Assembly (NCBI GenBank): GCA_051880035.1
Contig: JBJENE010000062.1
Span: forward strand, 20,637 to 84,636
Direction of reading: 5' to 3'
Origin: Eshraghiella sp051880035
Lineage (GTDB): Bacteria; Bacillota; Clostridia; Lachnospirales; Lachnospiraceae
Length of the DNA stretch: 64,000 nt
Both the position numbers and the translations under genes were made by a program. The notes beneath the pieces were generated by a model. It did not search any database. It was not told the DNA's origin and saw nothing but the letters and a program-made list of their open reading frames with translations. How positions within the stretch are numbered: position 1 is the first letter of the stretch; every line of letters starts with the position of its first letter. This document shows positions 15,800-24,136 of this stretch, piece by piece.

Positions 15800-17206
15800 T
15801 TACACTTTTTTCAGCATAAAAATTCTGTGGCTTCTGAATGAAGATGTTCCTCTTGCAACTCCGAAGGTCTTACTAAGTTTCCTTATGCAGAATATGTATG
15901 CCGGAATCAGGAATAAGTCTGCCATTATCCACGCAAGCGGATTGGCAAAACATACCGCCGTATATCCCAATAACGGCACCATGCCAAAACCGACCACACT
16001 TCGCGCTATCATCTCGCACACTCCTGCAAGTATTGCAAGATTACTGAAGCCCATACCCTGTATGCAGAATCTCACAACATTGACAAGGGTCAGAGGGATA
16101 TAAAACATACTGTTAATAATCAGGAACTGATGCACTCTGTCAAGAAGTTCCACCTGATCTTTATCCATGAAAAGTAAAGCTATTTTGTCGCCGAAGGCAT
16201 ATAAAATGCCGAATGCTGCCAGGGAGTATACCGCACCGATTATAATTGCAGACATCATTCCCTGTCCCACACGGTTCATCTTTCTTGCTCCCACATTCTG
16301 ACCGGCGTATGTCGCCATTGTTGCACCAAGAGCATCAAAAGTACAGCAGAAAAACATACTTACCTTGCCTCCGGCAGCCACGGCTGCTACGGCTTTAGAG
16401 CCCAGTCCGTTGACTGATGTCTGTAAAACAACACTGCCTATGGCCGTAATTGAATACTGCAGCCCCATAGGAAGACCCATGGAAAGCAGTTTTCTCATAT
16501 ACACTCTGTCTGTTCTCCACTCATCCCTGCTTATTTTAAGTGTATCGTATTTCTTATTCATATATATAAGGCAGAGGATTCCCGAAACAAGCTGTGCCAC
16601 AACGGTTGCCAGCGCAGGTCCCATAACTCCCATTTTAAATACTATGATGGAAATAATGTCCAGAGCAATATTCAGTATTGAGGAAATAACAAGAAAAACC
16701 ACAGGGGTTTTACTGTCACCCATTGCTCTGATTATTCCGGAGAGCATATTATAAAGAAAGGTAACCGGAATCCCCAGAAAAATAACAAAAATATAATTAT
16801 AGGCCTCATCAATAATATTTTCCGGAGTCTTCATCCATTCGAGAATATTTCTGCAAAGCAGACATACGACTATGGTTATAGCAATGGACATGACAACCGA
16901 AAGCTTCGCTGCATTTGCAACATATTTGCGCAAAGAATGCATATCTCCCGCACCAAACTGCTGTGATACCGGAATGGCGAAACCGCTGCACACACCAATG
17001 CAGAATCCCACAATCATGAAATTAATGGAGCCGGTGGAGCCTACTGCAGCAAGAGAATCAACTCCCAGCCATTTGCCTACTATAATGGTATCCACCATAT
17101 TATAGAACTGCTGAAAAAGAAGTCCCATAAGCATAGGTATTGCAAAGCCCAGTATAAGCTTCATCACAGAGCCGTGTGTTAAATCTTTCGTTACATTTTT
17201 AGCCAT
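15800..17206 (-). CDS. MATE family multidrug/Na+ antiporter
   Basis: The 469-aa protein has 12 predicted membrane segments in two halves of six, typical of MATE exporters. The first TM region carries IPMLMGLLFQQFYNMVDTIIVGKWLG with the conserved QQFYNMVDT motif, then DSLAAVGSTGSI. The second half repeats the pattern (LSMGLPMGLQYSITAIGSVVLQTSVNGLG, KAVAAVAAGGKV). It should exchange drugs or metabolites for Na+ or H+. I choose ATG at 17206 with GAGAGG upstream; the frame extends to a TTG at 17221. Its promoter and ribosome site lie inside a long inverted repeat, suggesting dedicated control. No linked regulator is seen. Confidence 0.93.
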   Translation of the reverse strand: MAKNVTKDLTHGSVMKLILGFAIPMLMGLLFQQFYNMVDTIIVGKWLGVDSLAAVGSTGSINFMIVGFCIGVCSGFAIPVSQQFGAGDMHSLRKYVANAAKLSVVMSIAITIVVCLLCRNILEWMKTPENIIDEAYNYIFVIFLGIPVTFLYNMLSGIIRAMGDSKTPVVFLVISSILNIALDIISIIVFKMGVMGPALATVVAQLVSGILCLIYMNKKYDTLKISRDEWRTDRVYMRKLLSMGLPMGLQYSITAIGSVVLQTSVNGLGSKAVAAVAAGGKVSMFFCCTFDALGATMATYAGQNVGARKMNRVGQGMMSAIIIGAVYSLAAFGILYAFGDKIALLFMDKDQVELLDRVHQFLIINSMFYIPLTLVNVVRFCIQGMGFSNLAILAGVCEMIARSVVGFGMVPLLGYTAVCFANPLAWIMADLFLIPAYIFCIRKLSKTFGVARGTSSFRSHRIFMLKKV

Positions 17207-17211
17207 AAAAT

Positions 17212-17296
17212 TACCTCTCAATAATTGACTGAATTAGTTTTCACAATGTACTGTTTTATCGCAAAAACAATTAATAGTCAATATCATTGAGAGGTA
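17212..17296 (-). promoter_or_regulatory. MATE promoter region bracketed by a long inverted repeat
   Basis: TACCTCTCAATAATTGACT (17212-17230) is answered by AGTCAATATCATTGAGAGGTA (17276-17296): 11 and 7 bp match with a small bulge. On the minus strand the distal arm supplies a -35 TTGACT, followed 17 nt later by TAAAAC as -10, while the proximal arm contains the GAGAGG ribosome site. The arms could be twin operator sites for a looping repressor, or an RNA hairpin that hides the ribosome site; TTTTTTT on the plus side would also let it terminate plus-strand transcripts. Confidence 0.6.
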
Positions 17297-17316
17297 TTTT
17301 TTTCGACAAAATTAGC

Positions 17317-17952
17317 TTATTCTTCGGAATCGTCATTAAGCTTTTTTAAAGCTATTTCCTTCTTTACAAAATAGAATGTAATTCCGCCAAGTACAAGTAC
17401 CATTACAATTCCGCCGATAATCATATATTTAATCAGCTTGTCCAACATTGTGGAATTGTATTTTGTGGTTGATTCAACTTCCGTAACAGTTTCTTTGACG
17501 GTTTCGGTGACCGTCTCTTCCGGCTCGGTCTCCGTCTCTTCCGGCTCAGGCTCGGTTGTCTGCTCCGGTACGCTCTCCGGCTCTACAGGAACAGTAACCT
17601 GCGCTTCTTGTGTCTCCTCATTCTGAAACGGCTCCGTCGTATTGTATATTTCTTCGGTACTTATCGCTTCTGTTGATGTCACATACGGAGTGGTGGTCTC
17701 AATCGGAACTGTTCCCTGTTCCGCAGTAGTCTGCGGAATCGTGGCTGTGGGAGTCTCGGTTTCTGTCTCCGTCTCTGCGGTCGTTGTCTCAGGCTCTATG
17801 GTTTCTGTCTCCGAACTTACATTTTCTGTAGTTGCGGGAATGCTTTCTGTTCCGGTCGGAGCAGTTTCCGGGGAAGTCTCGGCGCTTACCGGTAACACAG
17901 TACCCATTATTATAAATATACATGTCAAAAAACTACAAATTCGTATTTTCAT
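17317..17952 (-). CDS. Secreted Thr/Glu-rich protein with C-terminal membrane anchor
   Basis: A 211-aa protein with a signal peptide (MKIRICSFLTCIFIIMGTVLPVSA, cleavage after VSA), a low-complexity Thr/Glu/Pro region of about 150 residues (ETETETETPT, EPEPEETETEPEE), and a C-terminal TM helix (MIIGGIVMVLVLGGITFYFV) with a Lys-rich cytoplasmic tail. It resembles a mucin-like stalk with no globular domain left. There are no sorting or catalytic motifs. GAAGGAGCAG precedes the ATG. It sits immediately downstream of the hydrogenase operon, 29 bases after hydA, and could be transcribed with it; a functional link is doubtful. Confidence 0.7.
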   Translation of the reverse strand: MKIRICSFLTCIFIIMGTVLPVSAETSPETAPTGTESIPATTENVSSETETIEPETTTAETETETETPTATIPQTTAEQGTVPIETTTPYVTSTEAISTEEIYNTTEPFQNEETQEAQVTVPVEPESVPEQTTEPEPEETETEPEETVTETVKETVTEVESTTKYNSTMLDKLIKYMIIGGIVMVLVLGGITFYFVKKEIALKKLNDDSEE

Positions 17953-17981
17953 AATCTGCTCCTTCGGATTCCTGTAATTAT

Positions 17982-19676
17982 TTATTTGGTATAATGAACA
18001 TGTAAAAGTTCATGTGCCCTGTCTTTAAGGAGTCCATGTTCATAAAGATCTTTTACTACAGGATTTTCTTCGGAACGCTTTATAAGCGCACTCTTATCCG
18101 CTTTGTACATTCCTGTAGCTCTCTTGGCCTTATCCGCTTTATGGCTGAACGGCTGTCCCGCACCTGCAATACATCCGTAAGGACATGCCATAACCTCCAC
18201 AAAATCAAACTGCATTTCACCTTTTTCGATTGCCTCTATAAGCTTATCCGCATTACCGAGACCGCTGACAACGGCAATTTTAAGTGTTGTGTCACCCAAT
18301 GTAACATCTGCGGTTTTGATTCCGTCCATGCCTCTTATTCCGCTGTACTCAATTTCTTTCATTGCAAAATCATTTTTCTCGGCAACTCTTCTAAGTGCAG
18401 CTTCAGTTACACCGCCTGTTACTCCGAAAATAACACCTGCACCCGAAGAAATGGAGAATGGCATATCAGGAGCTCCCGGCTCAATTTCATTAAACTGGAT
18501 ACCAACCTCACGAATCATATGGATAAGTTCCTTGGTAGTGATTACATAATCCACATCAGGAATTCCGTCGCGCTTAAATTCATCCCTGGCAGCCTCGTAT
18601 TTCTTGGCAACGCAAGGCATTACCGCTACCGATACAGTCTCAAGTCCCGACTCTTTATCGGCAGGCTTATAGTATTCTTTAATTACGGCGCCAAACATCT
18701 CCATAGGAGATTTGCAGGTTGAAATATACGGCATTAATTCAGGATGCTTTGTCTCCGCAAAACGAATCCAGCCCGGACAGCATGATGTGAAAAGAGGATA
18801 TTTGTTATCGCCTTTTTGGAGTTTTTCAACAAGCTCTGCCGCTTCCTCCATAATTGTAAGGTCAGCCGCAACACTTGTATCAAAAACTGTGTCAAATCCC
18901 AGCATACGCATTGCCGTAAAAATTTTACCGATAGAGTTTTTACCCGGTTCAAGTCCGAACTCTTCACCAAGCGCAACTCTTACCGCCGGCGCAATCTGTG
19001 CAACAACTCTTTTACCCGGTTCATATATGGCTTTCCATACATTTTTTAAATCGGATTTAATTGTGATGGCTCCTGTAGGACACACCGCAGCACACTGTCC
19101 GCAGTTGACACAGTCCGTATCGGCAATATTTCTTCCGAACGCAGGCGTAACCATCATATCTGAGCCACGATTAACAAAATCAATGGCACCTACATGCTGG
19201 ACTTCGTTACACATACGCACACAGTCACCGCAAAGAATACATTTACTCGGGTCCCTTACTATTGAAAGTGAAGAGTCATCTATTTTCATAGGAGGTCTTG
19301 TATCTTTGAAACGAACCTCATCTATTCCGAATCTTCTTGCAAGAAGCTGAAGACGGCAGTTCTGGTTTTTGTCACAGGTCGTGCAGTCCCTGCAGTGTGA
19401 CGCAAGTAACAGCTCCAGTATCATTTTACGGTAATTGTGAAGTCTTCCCGTATTGGTCTTAATAACCATCTTATCCTTAGGCAATGTGGAACATGATGCC
19501 ATTATATTGCCTCTTTCATCCTCTACAACGCACATTCTGCATGCACCGTAAATTGAAAGGTCAGAATAATAGCAGAATGTAGGAACATGAATGCCTGCTT
19601 TGTGTATTACCTGAAGGATATTTCTTTCATCGGTAAATTCAGTACGAATTCCGTCAATTATCATATATTTTCCCAT
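17982..19676 (-). CDS. hydA: [FeFe] hydrogenase catalytic subunit of a bifurcating HydABC complex
   Basis: The 564-aa enzyme reduces protons to H2. Domains in order: an N-terminal 2Fe-2S plant-ferredoxin-like domain (CYYSDLSIYGACRMC), a His-ligated 4Fe-4S domain (SHCRDCTTCDKNQNC), two 4Fe-4S ferredoxin motifs (CILCGDCVRMC, CVNCGQCAAVC), and the H-cluster domain. H-cluster motifs are L1 TSCCPGW, L2 MPCVAKKYEA and L3 MACPYGCIAGAGQP; L3 is usually MACPGGCxxGGGQP, so this is a variant with all ligand cysteines kept. It is encoded 12 bases after hydB and should take electrons from reduced ferredoxin and NADH together, disposing of fermentative reductant. AGGAGGATATAG precedes the ATG. No PAS sensory domain is present. 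Confidence 0.93.
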   Translation of the reverse strand: MGKYMIIDGIRTEFTDERNILQVIHKAGIHVPTFCYYSDLSIYGACRMCVVEDERGNIMASCSTLPKDKMVIKTNTGRLHNYRKMILELLLASHCRDCTTCDKNQNCRLQLLARRFGIDEVRFKDTRPPMKIDDSSLSIVRDPSKCILCGDCVRMCNEVQHVGAIDFVNRGSDMMVTPAFGRNIADTDCVNCGQCAAVCPTGAITIKSDLKNVWKAIYEPGKRVVAQIAPAVRVALGEEFGLEPGKNSIGKIFTAMRMLGFDTVFDTSVAADLTIMEEAAELVEKLQKGDNKYPLFTSCCPGWIRFAETKHPELMPYISTCKSPMEMFGAVIKEYYKPADKESGLETVSVAVMPCVAKKYEAARDEFKRDGIPDVDYVITTKELIHMIREVGIQFNEIEPGAPDMPFSISSGAGVIFGVTGGVTEAALRRVAEKNDFAMKEIEYSGIRGMDGIKTADVTLGDTTLKIAVVSGLGNADKLIEAIEKGEMQFDFVEVMACPYGCIAGAGQPFSHKADKAKRATGMYKADKSALIKRSEENPVVKDLYEHGLLKDRAHELLHVHYTK

Positions 19677-19688
19677 AGCTATATCCTC

Positions 19689-21578
19689 CTACACTTCCTC
19701 TACCGCATTGAAAGCACAACCGTCTTTGCAGGCAAAGCATTTTATACATTTGGCCGGATCTATTACATGAGGTTCCTTTACGGTACCCGTAATGGCTCCG
19801 ACAGGACACATTCTGGCACACTTTGTACATCCGCGACATAAGTCAGGATTAATTTTAAGGGTTACCAGAGATTTACACTGTCCGGCAGGACATTTATGGT
19901 CAACCACATGGGCAATATACTCATCTCTGAAATACTTCATTGTACTGACTACCGGAGAGGCTGCGGTCTTACCAAGTCCGCATAACGCGGTATTGGAAAT
20001 AGTATCTGACAGCTCCTCAAGAAGTTCAATGTGCTCCATTGTACCTCTTCCTTCAGTAATATCGGTAAGCAGCTCTAACATTCTCTTGGTTCCCTCGCGG
20101 CACGGAACGCATTTTCCACAGGACTCATTCTGGGTAAAATTCATGAAAAACCTTGCCACTTCTACCATACAGCTTTTATCATTCATTACAACGAGTCCGC
20201 CTGAACCTATCATTGCTCCCACTTTCTTTAAGGAATCGAAATCAAGATTCATGTCAAGATGGTCCTCGGTTGCATTGATGCACAGACATCCTCCTGACGG
20301 TCCGCCAATCTGTACGGCCTTAAATTCTCCGCCTTTAACGCCACCTCCGATATCAAAAATAACTTTACGGAGTGTGGTTCCCATAGGCACTTCAATAAGT
20401 CCGGTATTATTAACATTGCCGGTCAGGGCAAAGGCTTTGGTTCCATGATTGTTCTCAGGTCCGAAACCTTTATACCATTCGGCTCCGTTATTAATAATCG
20501 GAGGCACATTGCAGTATGTTTCAACATTGTTAAGAACCGTAGGCTTATCAAAAAGTCCGTGTTCAACAGTACGGGGAGGTTTAACTCTCGGCATTCCCCT
20601 GTTACCCTCTATGGAAGCGGTAAGTGCACTTCCTTCGCCGCATACGAATGCTCCCGCACCTTTACTTATGGTCATATGGAAATCAAATCCTGAACCAAGG
20701 ATATTATCTCCTAAAAGTCCCATTTCCATAGCCTGGTCAATGGCTGTCTGCAATCTTTCACAGGCAAGAGGATACTCTGCACGAACATATATGTATCCGT
20801 TATGGGCTTTGGTAGCTATTCCGGCAATTATCATTCCTTCAATAACTCTGTGAGGATCTCCTTCCATCATGGAACGGTCCATAAACGCGCCCGGGTCACC
20901 CTCATCACCGTTACATACCACATATTTCTCAGGCTCTGACTGGGCAAGCACCTGTGCCCATTTCCTTCCGGTAGGGAAGCCTCCGCCTCCTCTTCCTCGT
21001 AACGATGCTTCGCTTATTTCTTTAACGATACTGTCTGAGTCCATTTCAAAAAGAGCCTTTTCAACTGCGCTGTAACCGCCTACGGCAATATACTCTTTGA
21101 TTGATTCGGCATTAATATGTCCGCAGTGCTCAAGGGCAATTCTTGTCTGCTGTTTATAAAAAGGTATTTCAGACTGCTTGTAATATGGTTTTCCGTCTTT
21201 ATCTTTGTAAACAAGTCTTTCAACTATCTCATCATGAAGAATAGTCTTTTCGACAATTTCTTCACAATCTTCAACCTTAACTTTCACATAAAGCCATCCC
21301 ATAGGCTCTATACGCATTAAAGGTCCCATTTCACAAAATCCGTGGCAGCCGCTTTTCTTAAGGCCGATACTGCCGTCGTGAGGCTCTTTTTCCAGCTTAA
21401 GCTGGCATTCAAGTCCTTTGGCTTCTATTATTTCTTTCAATTTGGCATAGATATTAAGTGAGCCCCCGGCTACACATCCTGTTCCCGCACAGATAAGTAT
21501 CTGCTTTCTCTGAGCGTTAAGGGCACATCTGAATTCTTCTCTTGCCGCTTTTAAATCTTCTCTGGAATTAATTCTCAT
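19689..21578 (-). CDS. hydB: NuoF-like flavin/NADH subunit of bifurcating hydrogenase
   Basis: The 629-aa subunit binds NAD(H) and FMN, the site of electron bifurcation. It has an N-terminal thioredoxin-like 2Fe-2S domain (ICAGTGCVAGGS, GCHGFCEMGP), a NuoF core with the glycine-rich FMN/NAD segment SLRGRGGGGFPTGRKW and CNGDEGDPGAF, the SLBB region, the 4Fe-4S site ESCGKCVPCREGT, and a C-terminal pair of 4Fe-4S motifs (CRGCTKCARMC, CIKCFACKDGC) absent from respiratory NuoF but normal in HydB. It overlaps the hydC stop by 11 bases, implying coupled translation, and precedes hydA by 12 bases. Confidence 0.94.
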   Translation of the reverse strand: MRINSREDLKAAREEFRCALNAQRKQILICAGTGCVAGGSLNIYAKLKEIIEAKGLECQLKLEKEPHDGSIGLKKSGCHGFCEMGPLMRIEPMGWLYVKVKVEDCEEIVEKTILHDEIVERLVYKDKDGKPYYKQSEIPFYKQQTRIALEHCGHINAESIKEYIAVGGYSAVEKALFEMDSDSIVKEISEASLRGRGGGGFPTGRKWAQVLAQSEPEKYVVCNGDEGDPGAFMDRSMMEGDPHRVIEGMIIAGIATKAHNGYIYVRAEYPLACERLQTAIDQAMEMGLLGDNILGSGFDFHMTISKGAGAFVCGEGSALTASIEGNRGMPRVKPPRTVEHGLFDKPTVLNNVETYCNVPPIINNGAEWYKGFGPENNHGTKAFALTGNVNNTGLIEVPMGTTLRKVIFDIGGGVKGGEFKAVQIGGPSGGCLCINATEDHLDMNLDFDSLKKVGAMIGSGGLVVMNDKSCMVEVARFFMNFTQNESCGKCVPCREGTKRMLELLTDITEGRGTMEHIELLEELSDTISNTALCGLGKTAASPVVSTMKYFRDEYIAHVVDHKCPAGQCKSLVTLKINPDLCRGCTKCARMCPVGAITGTVKEPHVIDPAKCIKCFACKDGCAFNAVEEV

Positions 21579-22056
21579 TCTGTTCCTCCCTGCGGATATT
21601 TTCGATAATCTCTCTTGCCTTCTCAGGTGTCATTGCAGGATTAACCACATCATTAACCGTGCACACAGGTGCAAGACCACAGGCTCCCAGACAGGATACG
21701 GTCTCTACCGTAAAAAGTCCGTCATCCGTGGTAGGTTTATCCGGTGTAACTCCCAAAATTTTGCGGAATTCCTCCAGGATAGGAACAGATTTTCTTACAT
21801 GACAGGCCGTGCCGTCACATACCTTGATAATATATTTTCCCTTAGGCTCAAGGGAAAAATTCTCGTAAAAAGTTGCCACTCCATAGACCTTGGCTTCGCT
21901 AAGGTGCAGCTTGCCGGCTATATAGCAGAGCGCGTCTTCCGGCAGGTAATGATACTCTTTCTGAATATCCTGCATAATCGCAATTACCTTTACCGGATCA
22001 TATCCATGACTCTCTAAAATAGCATCTAACACCGGTACTGCAGATTCGTTTGTCAT
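21568..22056 (-). CDS. hydC: NuoE-like 2Fe-2S subunit of bifurcating hydrogenase
   Basis: The 162-aa thioredoxin-like ferredoxin has the four 2Fe-2S cysteines of the NuoE family: CDGTAC (residues near 81-86) and CLGACGLAP (near 122). The N-terminal helical part (YLPEDALCYIAGKLHLSEAKVYGVATFY) is typical of NuoE. It is the first gene of the hydCBA operon, with GGAAGGAGAAAGGCA directly upstream of the ATG. The 140-base leader before it carries two hairpins; I found no Rex-type operator (TTGTTAA-N4-TTAACAA) that would indicate NADH-responsive control. Confidence 0.94.
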   Translation of the reverse strand: MTNESAVPVLDAILESHGYDPVKVIAIMQDIQKEYHYLPEDALCYIAGKLHLSEAKVYGVATFYENFSLEPKGKYIIKVCDGTACHVRKSVPILEEFRKILGVTPDKPTTDDGLFTVETVSCLGACGLAPVCTVNDVVNPAMTPEKAREIIENIRREEQNEN

Positions 22057-22075
22057 TGCCTTTCTCCTTCCGATA

Positions 22076-22162
22076 CATAATCCGAATCAGTCGCCCCCCC
22101 GGCGTCCGGATTATGCTTTATATACTTATGTGTAGCAGCTAAAATCATATCAGCCCACATAT
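22076..22162 (-). promoter_or_regulatory. Structured leader of the hydrogenase operon
   Basis: On the minus strand UAUGUG...CACAUA with inner GCU/AGC forms a 5' hairpin (about 22129-22162), and CATAATCCG pairs with CGGATTATG (22076-22115), with an inner CGCC/GGCG stem around a run of G. The second hairpin ends about eight bases before the Shine-Dalgarno site. There is no U-tract, so it is not a terminator. A possible TATAAT -10 lies farther upstream but its -35 is poor. Confidence 0.4.
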
Positions 22163-22279
22163 TTCTATTATATCTTATATTTATCATTTTGTATATTGTT
22201 TTATTTATATCGTGAGATTTTGTGTCTCAGAAACAACCTTGTGAATATAATATTAAAAAAAAGACTAAAAAGGCACCAT

Positions 22280-22846
22280 ATGGATAATTTTTTTACGGAT
22301 AACCCTGTCATAAATATTTCAAAAGGGATTATAGAAGAAATAAGCACCGATAACTCCAATTTTCTTATCACCATATCCTATCCCGACTGCGTCAACTGCA
22401 GGCCGACCAACCAGACCGTCAGACTTTTGGCAGATAATGAAACCGTCCTTATGAACGAACGCGGTGGCGTTATCCCTGCAAACGAGCTTCGTTCCGGCAT
22501 GACAGTAAACGCATCTTTCGCTTCTGCCATGACAAAAAGTATTCCGCCCATGTCAAGGGCTTTTATGATACAGATAATCAAAAGACCTTTGCCGAGCAAT
22601 ATTACAATAGGAAGAATCATGGATATTGACAGAGCCAATAGAAGCTTTACAACAATAAGCAACAGAAATCCTTCATCCATCATAAGGTTTAATGTTCCTG
22701 ACGAAGCCCTTATATGGGACCGTTTCGGAAGGCGTATGGCTTTCTCCGGTCTGATTCCCGGCATGAGGGTTCGAATCCGTCATGCTTCATTCATGACAGC
22801 CAGTCTGCCACCCCAGACTACGGCTTTTGAAATTAGAGTTATATAG
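22280..22846 (+). CDS. Hypothetical protein made of two tandem OB-like repeats
   Basis: The 188-aa protein has no signal peptide or TM. It is an internal duplication of about 80 residues: the first copy runs KGIIEEISTDNSNFLIT...LRSGMTVNASF...MTKSIPP...FMIQII and the second IGRIMDIDRANRSFTTI...LIPGMRVRIRHASFMTASLPP...FEIRVI. The pattern of short strands with a G-M-x-V turn recalls small beta-barrel (OB/DUF5666-like) domains, but I do not recognise the family. ATG at 22280 is preferred because the sequence upstream is AT-rich and unlike protein; the ribosome site is weak (AAAGGCA). It is a lone plus-strand gene between divergent hydC and a convergent neighbour. Confidence 0.65.
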   Translation: MDNFFTDNPVINISKGIIEEISTDNSNFLITISYPDCVNCRPTNQTVRLLADNETVLMNERGGVIPANELRSGMTVNASFASAMTKSIPPMSRAFMIQIIKRPLPSNITIGRIMDIDRANRSFTTISNRNPSSIIRFNVPDEALIWDRFGRRMAFSGLIPGMRVRIRHASFMTASLPPQTTAFEIRVI

Positions 22847-22848
22847 TC

Positions 22849-22894
22849 AAAAAATATGCTGTAAAAACCTGTGCAGCGCAAGTTTTTACAGCAT
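22849..22894 (-). terminator. Bidirectional terminator
   Basis: A perfect 13-bp stem (ATGCTGTAAAAAC with GTTTTTACAGCAT), 13-nt loop, and a U6 run on the minus strand. It serves the minus-strand zinc-ribbon gene ending at 22921 and starts right after the plus-strand stop codon at 22846. Confidence 0.88.
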
Positions 22895-22920
22895 GTATGA
22901 CAATAAATATATATAATTTG

Positions 22921-23790
22921 TTATTTGCCTCTCTCCTGTCCGCAGGCACAGTACCTGATATTTAAAGAATTAGTCTTTCCGCATTCCGGGCACTTCCATT
23001 CCGCCATCTGGTTTCCTGAGCTATCTTTTACTGCTCCGCATCCACATGTACCAACAAACATCGCATTTTCCTTACCACATTTAGGGCATATCCAAAAGTT
23101 ACTTTTAACTCCGTCAGAAGAATATGATAATGAAGAGGAGGAATCCGCATAAGTGCGTACAGAACTTAATCCTACTGCTCCGACGATAAATTGCACTACT
23201 GAAGCTATCAAAAATCCAACACCTATCGCTCTAAGCACAAAAATGTGTTTATTCTCAACAAAACTATAATGCATTTTGTCCATATTAATAAGCAAAGAGA
23301 TGAATATAATTAAAACAATTCCCGTTACCATAGCCGGTATTGCTTTTGCCATTATTTTATTACCTACTTCCGACTTAAAAATATCATTGGAGGCAACTGA
23401 TAAAATAACACCTATAATCAATATGACTGCACCACCAATTGCGAAGACTATCCCCGCCATCCTGTATATATTTAATAAATCGGATACACGATATAAATCA
23501 TCCGAACCCGATTTAATTAATAAAGTAAAACCGGCTATTATATTAGTAATTCCTTCTAAAATCAACCATAAATTCTTACTCATAGTATCTATTGCCAAAT
23601 AATTTGTCTTCAAAACCTCAGCATGCCGATTAGCCTCTCTTTGTCTTTGCGCTTCACTTACTTCCGGAGAAACAACCGTTGCACTCTGTGTATTTGAACC
23701 TGTCGTATCACTTTTCTTTAATACATTTCCGCATCCTGAGCAAAACATATCATTATCGCTTACCTGTTTCCCGCATTTTGAACAAAACAT
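22921..23790 (-). CDS. Membrane protein with three zinc ribbons
   Basis: The 289-aa protein starts with a double-CxxC ribbon (MFCSKCG...MFCSGCG), has about four TM helices in the middle (LWLILEGITNIIAGFTLLI, GIVFAIGGAVILIIGVIL, AIPAMVTGIVLIIFISLLI, AIGVGFLIASVVQFIVGAV), and ends with two more ribbons (CPKCGKENAMFVGTCGCG, CPECGKTNSLNIRYCACG). The ribbons presumably bind zinc on the cytoplasmic side. It is divergent from the small XRE regulator, and its promoter contains one of that regulator's putative operators. Function unknown; it shares its N-terminal style with the first gene of the kinase operon but not the rest of the sequence. Confidence 0.75.
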   Translation of the reverse strand: MFCSKCGKQVSDNDMFCSGCGNVLKKSDTTGSNTQSATVVSPEVSEAQRQREANRHAEVLKTNYLAIDTMSKNLWLILEGITNIIAGFTLLIKSGSDDLYRVSDLLNIYRMAGIVFAIGGAVILIIGVILSVASNDIFKSEVGNKIMAKAIPAMVTGIVLIIFISLLINMDKMHYSFVENKHIFVLRAIGVGFLIASVVQFIVGAVGLSSVRTYADSSSSLSYSSDGVKSNFWICPKCGKENAMFVGTCGCGAVKDSSGNQMAEWKCPECGKTNSLNIRYCACGQERGK

Positions 23791-23830
23791 ATCAATCTGC
23801 CTCCTTTGTATTTGTACCTACATATAATTT

Positions 23831-23870
23831 AACCTGTTTCAGGTTAAATGTCAATAATCTGAAACAGGTT
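23831..23870. promoter_or_regulatory. Twin operator palindromes in the XRE/zinc-ribbon divergent promoter
   Basis: Site 1 (23831-23845) is AACCTG-TTT-CAGGTT, a perfect palindrome. Site 2 (23856-23870) is AATCTG-AAA-CAGGTT, one mismatch. Centres are 25 bp apart. On the minus strand TTGACA at 23849-23854 and TAAATT about 17 bases on form a promoter for the zinc-ribbon gene, with site 1 filling the spacer; site 2 abuts the likely -10 (TATACT) of the XRE gene. The expected binder is the adjacent XRE protein. Confidence 0.75.
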
Positions 23871-23899
23871 ATCATATACTTTTTATGAGGTGATTTCTT

Positions 23900-24130
23900 A
23901 TGTATCAGAGAATACGCGATTTGCGTGAAGACAAAGATTTATCCCAGACCAAAATGGCAAAAATTCTTGGAATGTCTCAAACCGGATATTCCAAGTATGA
24001 AACCGGAGAAAATGATATTCCGACAGGCATTTTGATTAAGCTTGCCGATTTCCATGAAACAAGCATTGACTATATTCTTGGTCGTACCGATGAAAGACAC
24101 GCTTATCCTAAAAGAAAGCTTAATAAATAG
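23900..24130 (+). CDS. Small XRE-family transcriptional regulator
   Basis: The 76-aa protein is almost entirely a lambda-repressor-type HTH: RIRDLREDKDLSQTKMAKILGMSQTGYSKYETGENDIPTGILIKLADFHETSIDYILGRTDE. The recognition helix is SQTGYSKYE. A short basic tail (PKRKLNK) follows. GAGGTGATTT precedes the ATG. No effector domain is present, so it probably acts as a simple dimeric repressor. Two palindromes upstream, one of them in the promoter spacer of the divergent zinc-ribbon gene, suggest repression of that gene and of itself. Confidence 0.9.
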   Translation: MYQRIRDLREDKDLSQTKMAKILGMSQTGYSKYETGENDIPTGILIKLADFHETSIDYILGRTDERHAYPKRKLNK

Positions 24131-24136
24131 TCATTT

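Noticed and set aside
18012..18722. Plus-strand 236-codon frame opposite hydA
   Set aside because: It is an antisense shadow of a gene with all expected hydrogenase motifs; no ribosome site or known domain.
17982..22056. Sensory (HydS-type) hydrogenase
   Set aside because: No PAS domain in hydA, and complete hydB and hydC lie upstream, so the bifurcating HydABC assignment fits better.
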